64,000 nt of DNA from an uncultured Treponema sp. (GTDB lineage: Bacteria; Spirochaetota; Spirochaetia; Treponematales; Treponemataceae), in assembly GCA_937877515.1 (NCBI GenBank), contig CALFIX010000034.1:1-64000 (forward strand), in the 5' to 3' direction. How positions within the stretch are numbered: position 1 is the first letter of the stretch; every line of letters begins with the position of its first letter. A program made the translations under genes and the position numbers. A model generated the notes under the pieces. That model did no database searches. It saw nothing but the letters and a program-made list of their open reading frames with translations, and was not told where the DNA came from. Shown piece by piece: positions 1 to 7,441 of this stretch.

Positions 1-1145
1 CTCATCATAGAAGATAATTCAGAACTTTCTTTTTTAACATTATCATTAGTATTTAAAGCAACTAAATCATTTGCTTTTTGATCCGATATTGGATTAACAT
101 TTTTTACTTGTGAAGCATCCATATTTTCTTTTGGCTTTGACGGAAAAACCTTACCATAATAATCACTTAAGAAAGCAACATACTCTTCATCTGTTTCATA
201 AACGCCTCTATCTCTTGGCTTTCTAATGTCAGTTCCAGGTATTAACTCATCTTTAGTATCTTCTGGTCGAATTTGAGGATTTGAATCTCCTCCCGCTACA
301 GCTGGCTTATCATCTTGAACTACATCTTTTTGTTCTTTTTTTGTTTCTTGGTTCTCTTCAACCTTATCATTAGGCTCTTTTTTCTCATTCAAATCTCCAA
401 GTTTCTCTCTTTCTTCCTGAACAGCCTCTTTTTCGCTTCTTATTTCTTCTTCACTATATCCTTCAGATTGATACATCTCTTCAGCATTCTCAATCGTATT
501 ATCCAAATTTCTTGATAAAGAATAAGACATCATATATTCACATAATTCTTTATATTGATTTAAATATGCCTTTGCTCGATCAAGTGCTTGTTGTTTTTGT
601 TCTTCACTTTGTGCAAGTCTAGCTCTCATCATTGCAGAATTATATCTTTGTAAAGAATACATTGCTCTAAAAATTATAATTGTAAAATGAAGACGAATTA
701 ATCGACCAATAGCAGACTCTCTAAAAGACAATCCTCTTTTAGCAAAATCATTATTAAGTTCATTCAATTTATCAATATCAAAATAAAAGTAACTATAAAT
801 TATATTGTTCATTTCTTTCAATTGATTTATTAAATGTATTTTAGGACTTCCATCTTTTTCTATTTTTTTATTACCATTTATTAAAGTAAAAACAGTTGTA
901 TGACTTGTTCCTCCTTCTTCTCTAAACATAGAATGTAAACTCATAGAATTTTCATTTTTTTTTATAAGTTCACTTTCTATTCGAGTTCTAAAAGAAGAAC
1001 CATATGCTGAATAATACAAAGCTTCCAAAAGATTACTTTTGCCTTGACCATTTTCACCACAAAAATAGACCTCCTTACTAAGAAGATCTATATTTTGGTT
1101 ATTGAGATTTCTAAAGTTGTATGGACTAATATTTAGAAAAGGCAA
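1..1145 (-). CDS. recF: RecF N-terminal segment joined in frame to an unrelated acidic region (runs off left edge)
   Basis: Reading starts at a TTG one base after the dnaN stop, the usual place for recF. The first ~98 residues look like RecF: MPFLNISPYNFRNL, Walker A ENGQGKSNLLEA (about residues 31-42) and the SSFRTRIESE segment. RecF loads RecA at gapped DNA. After about residue 98 (near base 850) RecF features stop: there is no GSP-x-RRR-F-hD motif, ABC signature or Walker B. The frame stays open to the window edge through a hydrophobic segment (RLHFTIIIFRAMYS), a Gln/Glu-rich helical stretch and a Glu/Lys/Asp-rich tail. I see no RecF continuation in other frames. Either recF was broken by a rearrangement, making a chimeric ORF, or this is an assembly junction. 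RecF identity of the start is firm; the tail is unrecognised. Confidence 0.7.
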   Translation of the reverse strand, partial: MPFLNISPYNFRNLNNQNIDLLSKEVYFCGENGQGKSNLLEALYYSAYGSSFRTRIESELIKKNENSMSLHSMFREEGGTSHTTVFTLINGNKKIEKDGSPKIHLINQLKEMNNIIYSYFYFDIDKLNELNNDFAKRGLSFRESAIGRLIRLHFTIIIFRAMYSLQRYNSAMMRARLAQSEEQKQQALDRAKAYLNQYKELCEYMMSYSLSRNLDNTIENAEEMYQSEGYSEEEIRSEKEAVQEEREKLGDLNEKKEPNDKVEENQETKKEQKDVVQDDKPAVAGGDSNPQIRPEDTKDELIPGTDIRKPRDRGVYETDEEYVAFLSDYYGKVFPSKPKENMDASQVKNVNPISDQKANDLVALNTNDNVKKESSELSSMM

Positions 1146-1146
1146 T

Positions 1147-2271
1147 CTATTCTTTCTGCATTGGCATTATGATGTGGAAGTAATCTGTAGCAGGTTCAGC
1201 TCTCATTGTTACAGCTTTCATTTCTTCTGTAAACTCAAAAGTAATTCTTTCACTATCTATACAGCGAAGAGGTTCTTCTATGTAACGATAGTTTAATGCT
1301 ATTACATAAGAATCTCCTGCATACTGACAAGGAATTTCCTCATCAGCACTTCCTAATTCAGACTGCTGAGAAGTAATTTTTAACACACCTTCACCAATGT
1401 TAAAATAAATACGACCAGCTTTTTTATCTACCATAAGTGCAACACGTTTAAGTGCATCTACTAAATCTGTCTTTTCAACCTGGAAGCTATGAGCCTGACT
1501 TTCTGGAATTACTCTTTCATAATTAGGAAATTGACCTTCAAGTAAAACAGAACCAAATTTATAATTTCCAAAACGGAAGAAAATCATTTTATCAACAATA
1601 GCTATAGAAACATTTCCTTCTACAGGTGCATGCTTAAGAATTGTATTTAAAACTTTTGGATGAACTATGGCACTTGGAAAATCATTTATTCCGGCTAAAA
1701 GATTTTTAGAAGCAAAACTTAAACGTTTACCATCTGTTGCAACAAGATTAAGATTGTCACCTTTTTTTTCAAAATAAACACCATTCATAAAGTAACGAGT
1801 TTCATCTTCACTAACAGCAAAAGATGTTTGAGCAATCATTTCTTTTATGTCTTTAGAAGGAACTTCAAAGAAAGGTACATTATCAGCAGAATCAAAATCA
1901 GGAAACTTTTCCTGAGACATACTTTTCATCTGAAATTTAATTTTCTTAGAAACAGGTTTAATTATAACAGTAATAGCTTGGTCTTCACCTTCTAAACTAG
2001 TCTGATTAAATTCAATTTCTCCTTCAGGTAAAGAAGAAAGAATACCCATAAATTTATCACAATAAACAGTTGTACTTCCTTCTTCTTCAATTTGAACAGG
2101 AATATGAGTTTCAAAATTAACTTTTATATCTGTAGCTTTTATAGAAAGTGTATTATTCTGTGCAATTAATAAAACATTAGAAAGAATTGATCCAACACTT
2201 TTTGTAGAAATAATTTCCTGAGCAATTGCTATTTCTTTTACCATAGCATCTTTGTCAAAAGTAAATTTCAT
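1147..2271 (-). CDS. dnaN: DNA polymerase III beta sliding clamp
   Basis: 374 residues, the normal length for the beta clamp. The dimeric ring tethers polymerase III and other factors to DNA in the cytoplasm. The sequence begins MKFTFDKDAMVKEI, contains the three-domain clamp pattern and ends in MRAEPATDYFHIIMPMQ, the family's characteristic C-terminal strand (usual form ...YLVMPMRL). The start ATG follows an AGGAG ribosome-binding site about 7 nt upstream. It lies between dnaA and the recF-like ORF on the same strand, as in most bacteria; the recF TTG is one base past its stop, so the two are probably translationally coupled. Confidence 0.97.
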   Translation of the reverse strand: MKFTFDKDAMVKEIAIAQEIISTKSVGSILSNVLLIAQNNTLSIKATDIKVNFETHIPVQIEEEGSTTVYCDKFMGILSSLPEGEIEFNQTSLEGEDQAITVIIKPVSKKIKFQMKSMSQEKFPDFDSADNVPFFEVPSKDIKEMIAQTSFAVSEDETRYFMNGVYFEKKGDNLNLVATDGKRLSFASKNLLAGINDFPSAIVHPKVLNTILKHAPVEGNVSIAIVDKMIFFRFGNYKFGSVLLEGQFPNYERVIPESQAHSFQVEKTDLVDALKRVALMVDKKAGRIYFNIGEGVLKITSQQSELGSADEEIPCQYAGDSYVIALNYRYIEEPLRCIDSERITFEFTEEMKAVTMRAEPATDYFHIIMPMQKE

Positions 2272-2565
2272 TTTTATCTCCTAAAACTTTTATATTCAGA
2301 AATCTTGCATAAATATGCATATTTCAAAATTTGTAAAAATTAAATTTACTATACTAAATTTATGAATTTATAAATTTAGTAATAGTAATAATAGAGGGTG
2401 TGAATTCTCTTAATAACATAGCGTTTTCTTTGTAATTAAAAGATTTACAAGTTGAATAAATGCTCATTTTGAATTCACAGTTTAGTAACTTATACACAAC
2501 TTTAATTAAAATTCCCCATTTATGCACAGCATTGTATCATATAATCCTAGATTTATCCACAGATT
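2272..2565. other. dnaA-dnaN intergenic region, candidate oriC
   Basis: 294 bp of very AT-rich DNA between dnaA and dnaN. It holds three DnaA-box-like 9-mers: TTATACACA at 2490-2498, TTATGCACA at 2520-2528 and TTATCCACA at 2553-2561. The first two fit the relaxed TTATNCACA consensus and the third is a perfect box. An AT-rich stretch with a long inverted repeat (2347-2386) could serve as the unwinding element. The layout fits a replication origin beside dnaA. A second DnaA-box/parS region lies at 10.4-11.1 kb, so which one is the functional origin cannot be settled here. Confidence 0.55.
2347..2386. repeat. AT-rich inverted repeat in candidate origin
   Basis: Perfect 11-bp arms ACTAAATTTAT (2353-2363) and ATAAATTTAGT (2370-2380) around a 6-nt loop. 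With one bulged base the pairing extends outward to 2347 and 2386 (TACTAT... / ...ATAGTA). No T-run follows on either strand to make it a clear terminator. Role unknown; it may form a cruciform or be the melting element of the origin. Confidence 0.5.
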
Positions 2566-3999
2566 TTATTTTTTATAGTCTTTAATCTCCCTTTTTAATA
2601 AATCTATTGTAGACTGCAAGTTATCATCACTTTTAAGAGCATCTTCAACAAGATTAAAGCTATGCATTGCAGTAGTATGGTCTCTTCCTCCAAATTCTAT
2701 ACCTAAATCTGGGAAAGAATAGTCTCCTAATACTCTTGCTAAATAAATTGCAATTTGTCGAGGAAAAACTACACTTTTATTGCGCTTTTTACCTTTTAGG
2801 TCACTCAAAGAAATATTAAAGTGGTCTGCAACAACTTTTTGAACTGTATCGATTGTAATAGAACCTGGTAAACTTTGAGTAAATATATCTCTTAAAAGTT
2901 CTTTTGCTTTATCTATGGTAACAGTTTCGTGTGTTAAATCTGAATATCCTGTAATATTTAAAATACAGTGCTCCAAGTCTCTAACGTTGGATTCTACATT
3001 TTTAGCAATAAATTCTATAACGTCTTGAGGAATAGTTTGGTTTAGATTTTCTAATTTTTTTTGAATAATAGCTATACGAGTTTCATACTTTGGAGCAGTA
3101 AGATCTATACACATTCCTTTAGAAAATCGTGTTCTTAAGCGTTCATCAATGCTTTTAATTTCATTTATTGGACGGTCGCAGGTAAAAATCATCTGACTTT
3201 TCTTTTGACTTAAAGCTTCAAATGTATGAAAAAATTCTTCCTGAAATTTTTCCTTATTATTTAAAAACTGAATATCATCAATAAGCAAAACATCAATATT
3301 TCTATATTTAGATTTAAAATTTTCCATTGTATTAGAACGAAGACCTTTTATAAATTCGTTCATTAAGTTTTCTGCAGTTATGTAACATATTTTAGTTTTT
3401 GAAGAATTATGCTGATAAATATAGTTACCAACAGATTCCATAAGGTGTGTTTTTCCAAGTCCTACACCACCATAAATAAGAATAGGAGTGTATCTGGTTC
3501 CTGGTTCTTTTGCAGCTGCTAAACAAGCATTGTAAGCAAAATTAGAGTTATCTCCTGGAACAAAGGTTTCAAAAGTAAAATCTTCTGATAAATCAGGATG
3601 TTTTTTTAATTTTTTGGGTGAAGTTTCTTCTGTATTCTCTATATGCTCTTCTTTATATTCTGTTTGAACCAAATTTTTGGGTACAGATTCTTCTCTAGAA
3701 ACTGTACCTTCATCTGTACTCATTGCTATTTTTTTCTGTTTTACTATGCTTGTTATTGTAATTTTTATTCCTGTAAGTTCTTCAATTTTATTTATAACAA
3801 TATCAACAATTCCTCTTGTTAGCATTTGGTTCCACATAAATTCAGAAGGAACAGTTACCTTTATTTCTGTAGAGTTATCTTCTAAATATTCCATGTTAAA
3901 CCAAAGACTAAATTCAGATTCGTTGCCTTTTTGTTTATATTCTTCATGTATTTGATTTAATGCTTCGTCCCAAAATGCTTTGTAATTTTGTTCACTCAT
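2566..3999 (-). CDS. dnaA: Chromosomal replication initiator DnaA
   Basis: 477 residues. Domain I spans about 1-85 and a variable linker 86-135. The AAA+ domain follows, with Walker A GGVGLGKT (177-184) and Walker B VLLIDDIQFL (about 238-247). The C-terminal box-binding helix-turn-helix carries GGRDHTTAMHSF near 435-446. DnaA-ATP binds TTATCCACA boxes and opens oriC. The gene diverges from gyrB across only 85 bp. Its promoter sits so close to the ATG that the mRNA is probably leaderless or nearly so. Three DnaA boxes lie just downstream, between dnaA and dnaN, rather than upstream of the gene. Confidence 0.98.
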   Translation of the reverse strand: MSEQNYKAFWDEALNQIHEEYKQKGNESEFSLWFNMEYLEDNSTEIKVTVPSEFMWNQMLTRGIVDIVINKIEELTGIKITITSIVKQKKIAMSTDEGTVSREESVPKNLVQTEYKEEHIENTEETSPKKLKKHPDLSEDFTFETFVPGDNSNFAYNACLAAAKEPGTRYTPILIYGGVGLGKTHLMESVGNYIYQHNSSKTKICYITAENLMNEFIKGLRSNTMENFKSKYRNIDVLLIDDIQFLNNKEKFQEEFFHTFEALSQKKSQMIFTCDRPINEIKSIDERLRTRFSKGMCIDLTAPKYETRIAIIQKKLENLNQTIPQDVIEFIAKNVESNVRDLEHCILNITGYSDLTHETVTIDKAKELLRDIFTQSLPGSITIDTVQKVVADHFNISLSDLKGKKRNKSVVFPRQIAIYLARVLGDYSFPDLGIEFGGRDHTTAMHSFNLVEDALKSDDNLQSTIDLLKREIKDYKK

Positions 4000-4007
4000 A
4001 GTGCGCT

Positions 4008-4037
4008 ATTATAACGCTCCTTTACTTTTTTTTTCAA
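4008..4037 (-). promoter_or_regulatory. dnaA promoter, near-leaderless
   Basis: On the minus strand: TTGAAA (4037-4032), an 18-bp spacer and TATAAT (4013-4008), a perfect -10. Only 8 nt (AGCGCACT) separate the -10 from the dnaA ATG at 3999, which places the predicted transcription start at or 1-2 nt before the ATG. No ribosome-binding site is possible in that space; the GGAG nearby lies upstream of the -10. Confidence 0.7.
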
Positions 4038-4084
4038 TACAGGTATACTTAGTTGCTAATATTTTCTATTAAACAGGTAAAAAA

Positions 4085-6052
4085 ATGTCGGACGAAAATC
4101 AGTATTCAGCAAGCAGCATTCAAGTTTTAAAAGGTCTGGAGGCAGTTCGTAAAAGACCGGGTATGTATATAGGTTCAACTGGACCTAACGGACTACATCA
4201 CCTGGTTTACGAAGTTGTAGATAACTCCATAGACGAAGCAATGGCTGGTTACTGTGACACAATTAACGTTGCACTGGAAAAAGATGACATCTGTCGCGTT
4301 GAAGACAATGGACGTGGTATTCCTGTAGATATGCATCCTACAGAACATGTTTCTGCCTTGGAGCTTGTTCTTACTCGTCTTCATGCTGGCGGTAAGTTTG
4401 ATAAATCTAACTATAAAGTTTCCGGTGGTTTGCACGGTGTAGGTGTTTCCTGCGTTAATGCGCTTTCTGTCTGGATGGAAGCATTTGTAAACCGCGAAGG
4501 TAAAAAGTACGAACAGAAGTATGCAGAAGGTAAGCCAAAGACAAAGGTTGAATGTTTAGGCGACACCGACACTCATGGAACAACAATCCGCTGGAAGGCA
4601 GACGGAACAATTTTTACAGAAACTACAACTTATAATTTTGATGTACTTGCAAATCGTCTTCGTGAACTTGCATTTTTAAACCCTGGAATTACAATTAAAT
4701 TCCGCGATGAACGTCTGGAAACTCCAAAAGAAATTGTTTACCGCTACGAAGGTGGTATTAAGCATTATGTAACTGTCCTTAATGAAGGAAAGAAAGTTAT
4801 TCCTGAAGAACCAATTTATATTGCCGGTGCTTCAAATGATGTAATTATGGAAGTTGCAATGCAGTATAACCGCGACAGTTATTCAGAAAACATTCATTCT
4901 TACGTAAACGACATTAACACTCATGAAGGCGGTACTCACTTAGACGGATTTAAGATTGCACTTACTGTTGTGTTAAACAAAGCTCTTGAAGTAGAAAATT
5001 CAAGCCGTGAAAAAATCCGCAAAAAGTTAATCAACGTAACGCCAAAAGGCCAGAACCCCGAAAAACTTACCGGCGATGACGTTCGCGCAGGGCTTACAGC
5101 GGTGCTTTCGGTAAAAGTGCCGGAGCCGCAGTTTGAAGGCCAGACAAAAACAAAACTTGGTAACAGCGAGGTGCGTACTTACGTTGACACTCTCGTAAAA
5201 GAAAAGCTTACCCAGTGGTGCGAGCAGAACCCGCAGCTTGTTGACATGATTCTTGAAAAGGCTGTAAGTGAGGCAGTTGCACGCATTGCTGCACGTAAAG
5301 CAAAAGAAGCAAGCCGCCGTAAATCCGGTTTGGACAGTTTTGGTCTTCCTGGAAAACTTGCAGACTGTACAAGTAAGCATCCCGAAGAATGTGAGGTATA
5401 CATAGTTGAGGGTGATTCTGCAGGAGGCTCCGCCAAGCAGGGGCGCGACCCGAAAATTCAGGCAATTCTTCCTCTGTGGGGAAAAATGCTTAACGTAGAA
5501 AAAAGTCATGCAGATAAAGTTATTAATAACGACAAACTTCAACCGGTAATAGCCTCTCTTGGAACGGGAATCGGAAAAGACTTCGACATAGAAAAGCTCC
5601 GCTACCATAAAATCATCATCATGGCAGATGCCGACGTTGACGGAAGCCACATAAGTACGCTGCTTTTAACGTTCTTCTTCCGCTACATGCCGCAGCTTAT
5701 AGAGCACGGCTACGTGTACATAGCAATGCCTCCCCTTTACCGCGTAAGCTACAAAAAGAAGGACTACTTCACGTTTACCGACGAAGAGCGTGATTCTGTA
5801 ATTGCAAAGTTGCACCAGGAAAACCCAGGCGACATAAAGCTTGATGTTCAGCGTTATAAAGGTCTTGGTGAAATGGAATGGCAGGAACTTAAAGAAACAA
5901 CAATGAGTCCTGCTAACCGCAAGATGAAGCAGGTTCACTTAACTGATGCAGCCGAGGCCGACAAAATCTTTAATATTCTTATGGGTGAAGAAGTAGAACC
6001 TCGCCGTAAGTTTATAGAAGAAAACGCAGCCTACGCCACGCTGGATGTGTAA
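4085..6052 (+). CDS. gyrB: DNA gyrase subunit B
   Basis: 655 residues, full length. GHKL ATPase motifs EVVDNSIDEAMAGY (about 43-56), GRGIPVDMHP and GGLHGVGVSCVNAL are followed by the transducer domain, then the TOPRIM region with EGDSAGGSAKQGRD (about 441-454) and DADVDGSHI, and the C-terminal RYKGLGEM tail. It pairs with GyrA to introduce negative supercoils in an ATP-dependent way. The start ATG follows a modest CAGG ribosome-binding site. The middle third (about 5040-5470) uses visibly more G/C-ending codons than the rest of the gene. GyrB is separated from gyrA by a regulator/outer-membrane gene pair. Confidence 0.98.
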   Translation: MSDENQYSASSIQVLKGLEAVRKRPGMYIGSTGPNGLHHLVYEVVDNSIDEAMAGYCDTINVALEKDDICRVEDNGRGIPVDMHPTEHVSALELVLTRLHAGGKFDKSNYKVSGGLHGVGVSCVNALSVWMEAFVNREGKKYEQKYAEGKPKTKVECLGDTDTHGTTIRWKADGTIFTETTTYNFDVLANRLRELAFLNPGITIKFRDERLETPKEIVYRYEGGIKHYVTVLNEGKKVIPEEPIYIAGASNDVIMEVAMQYNRDSYSENIHSYVNDINTHEGGTHLDGFKIALTVVLNKALEVENSSREKIRKKLINVTPKGQNPEKLTGDDVRAGLTAVLSVKVPEPQFEGQTKTKLGNSEVRTYVDTLVKEKLTQWCEQNPQLVDMILEKAVSEAVARIAARKAKEASRRKSGLDSFGLPGKLADCTSKHPEECEVYIVEGDSAGGSAKQGRDPKIQAILPLWGKMLNVEKSHADKVINNDKLQPVIASLGTGIGKDFDIEKLRYHKIIIMADADVDGSHISTLLLTFFFRYMPQLIEHGYVYIAMPPLYRVSYKKKDYFTFTDEERDSVIAKLHQENPGDIKLDVQRYKGLGEMEWQELKETTMSPANRKMKQVHLTDAAEADKIFNILMGEEVEPRRKFIEENAAYATLDV

Positions 6053-6126
6053 AAAAAGTAAATTTATTCGCGTTTTTCGCGCTGAGGGTTTTATACCCCG
6101 TCCCTTTGGGAGGAAAAGGGATTCGT

Positions 6127-6504
6127 TTATTCTTTTGTGTCTTTGGAAATATCTTCTGCCATGCGCATAAATGCCTGCTGTACCGTAGGGGAACAGGTTT
6201 CCAAGGCAAGAAGAAATCTTTCATACTTATCTAGAAGATAAATTTTTTTATCATTCGGATTTGATTTTGATGAAGCCGGATTTATTTCATCTGGCATTTT
6301 TGAATCTTCGCCAAGTAGAAATTCCATGTTTACATGTAGGACTTTGGATATTTTAAAAGCCACGTCGGCAGTGGGAATGCTATTTTCCCTGTTCTTGCCG
6401 TTTGTAATTGTTGTGTAGGGAATTCCCGTTACTGTAGATAATGTTTTCAGGTTCATTCCCTGATACTGAAGCTCATCCATTACGTTTTTCCAAAAGGGAC
6501 TCAT
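6127..6504 (-). CDS. XRE-family transcriptional regulator
   Basis: 125 residues. An N-terminal helix-turn-helix (about residues 8-65) carries ELQYQGMNLKTLSTVTGIP, TTITNGKNRENSIPTADVAFKISKVLHVNMEFLLG, typical of Cro/CI repressors. A short polar, acidic tail follows without enzymatic motifs. It is transcribed divergently from the outer-membrane gene at 6601, and two identical-spacing AGGT-N7-ACCT palindromes lie in the shared 96-bp intergenic region over that gene's -10. The simplest reading is a local repressor of the neighbour. DNA-binding family is firm; target is inferred. Confidence 0.85.
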   Translation of the reverse strand: MSPFWKNVMDELQYQGMNLKTLSTVTGIPYTTITNGKNRENSIPTADVAFKISKVLHVNMEFLLGEDSKMPDEINPASSKSNPNDKKIYLLDKYERFLLALETCSPTVQQAFMRMAEDISKDTKE

Positions 6505-6536
6505 GCTTCAAATTATTACTTATTTAGGTTTTTAGA

Positions 6537-6564
6537 TTGAAAAATCTTTCAAATAGGTTATAAT
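6537..6564 (+). promoter_or_regulatory. Sigma-70-type promoter of the outer-membrane gene at 6601
   Basis: TTGAAA (6537-6542), 16-bp spacer and perfect TATAAT (6559-6564). A clear ribosome-binding site AAAGGAG (6589-6595) precedes the ATG at 6601. The -10 is embedded in the first AGGT-N7-ACCT palindrome. Confidence 0.75.
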
Positions 6565-6588
6565 CACCTGTATAGGTTATATATACCT
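6555..6588. promoter_or_regulatory. Two tandem XRE operator-like palindromes
   Basis: AGGTTATAATCACCT (6555-6569) and AGGTTATATATACCT (6574-6588) share AGGT-N7-ACCT with centres 19 bp apart. Operator 1 covers the -10; operator 2 covers the transcription start and leader. Half-site-like TTAGGT also occurs nearer the divergent regulator. This is the classical geometry of a dimeric repressor binding tandem sites. Confidence 0.65.
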
Positions 6589-6600
6589 AAAGGAGAATTT

Positions 6601-7305
6601 ATGAAGAAGATTATGGTTGCAGTAACTATGCTAATTGCTGTAACAGGTATGGCTTTTTCTCAGGAAGAGAAGAAATCAAGAACTGTCATTGAAGTCAGTG
6701 GAGGAATGATACCAGGCAGCTTTGCCGTTGAAGGTCTTGCCGAGTTAAGTCCTTTTGGACCTGATTTTTATGCAAGCATTTCACATGTTGCAGAAAATTC
6801 GTTTACATGGAATGCACGCCTTATGGCAGGAATCTCTCCTATGATCGACGGCTGGGATTACAGAGATTATGGATTTACTGGTGGATATGCTCTTTCATAT
6901 TGTGACAAGACTCCGGGTCATTTTGCATTCGGTTTTGGTGCAGGTTATTCACCGGTTGCAAGCAGCAAAAGGACAATTTCTTTATTGCTTTCAGGTCTTG
7001 TATTTAATTCATCTTACAGTTACGAGCATGAGGCAGATAGCGACTCTTCAGTTTCTCCAAAGACAAACAACTACACTATAAAAACAAACACATCTGTTTT
7101 TATGGTAGGCCCGCAGATTCAATATGTGCGAACTTTTGGAAGCCACTTTAGCCTGTATGTTGATTCCTCAATCATGTATGCAGTTAGCGGATATTTCCAT
7201 TATGAAATAGAAGACATCACGGCAAACTCAAGGGTAGAAAACACTTTGGGGGTTTCAGGAGGCCTTTTGTATCCGCTTTCATTTGGACTTGCCTGGAAAT
7301 TCTAA
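6601..7305 (+). CDS. Small outer-membrane beta-barrel protein
   Basis: 234 residues with a signal peptide (MKKIMVAVTMLIAVTGMAFSQ, cleavage near residue 20). The mature part alternates hydrophobic and polar residues, is rich in Gly/Tyr/Ser and ends in Phe (GLAWKF), the usual C-terminal signal for barrel insertion. No catalytic motif is seen. It is preceded by a strong promoter overlapped by two operators, and by a divergent XRE gene, so its expression is probably conditional. The protein could be a porin or an OmpA-like surface antigen; no closer family is recognised. Confidence 0.75.
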   Translation: MKKIMVAVTMLIAVTGMAFSQEEKKSRTVIEVSGGMIPGSFAVEGLAELSPFGPDFYASISHVAENSFTWNARLMAGISPMIDGWDYRDYGFTGGYALSYCDKTPGHFAFGFGAGYSPVASSKRTISLLLSGLVFNSSYSYEHEADSDSSVSPKTNNYTIKTNTSVFMVGPQIQYVRTFGSHFSLYVDSSIMYAVSGYFHYEIEDITANSRVENTLGVSGGLLYPLSFGLAWKF

Positions 7306-7330
7306 ACGCTTAAATTTATGTAATCCAAAT

Positions 7331-7362
7331 AAGGGCTTCTCTTTAAGAGGGGTCCTTTTTTA
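7331..7362 (+). terminator. Rho-independent terminator after the gene at 6601
   Basis: An imperfect hairpin beginning AAGG and closing CCTT, with inner CTCTT/AAGAG pairing, is followed by six T. It separates the outer-membrane gene from gyrA. Confidence 0.55.
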
Positions 7363-7389
7363 TTTGAAGTGCGTTTTGTTGATGTATTG

Positions 7390-7417
7390 TTGATTTTTTC
7401 TTTCATTTTGATATAAT
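7390..7417 (+). promoter_or_regulatory. gyrA promoter
   Basis: TTGATT (7390-7395), 16-bp spacer and perfect TATAAT (7412-7417). The gyrA ATG is about 24 nt after the -10, with AAAGG as a weak ribosome-binding site, so this gene has a short conventional leader. Confidence 0.65.
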
Positions 7418-7441
7418 AAACTACTTCAAAAAGGTTATTAT

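Noticed and set aside
315..515. Plus-strand hydrophobic ORF
   Set aside because: It is the complement of the charged tail of the recF-joined ORF; poly-Phe/Leu composition is the shadow of Lys/Glu codons.
5027..5650. 207-codon minus-strand ORF inside gyrB
   Set aside because: Antisense shadow of gyrB; no ribosome-binding site and composition explained by gyrB codon use.
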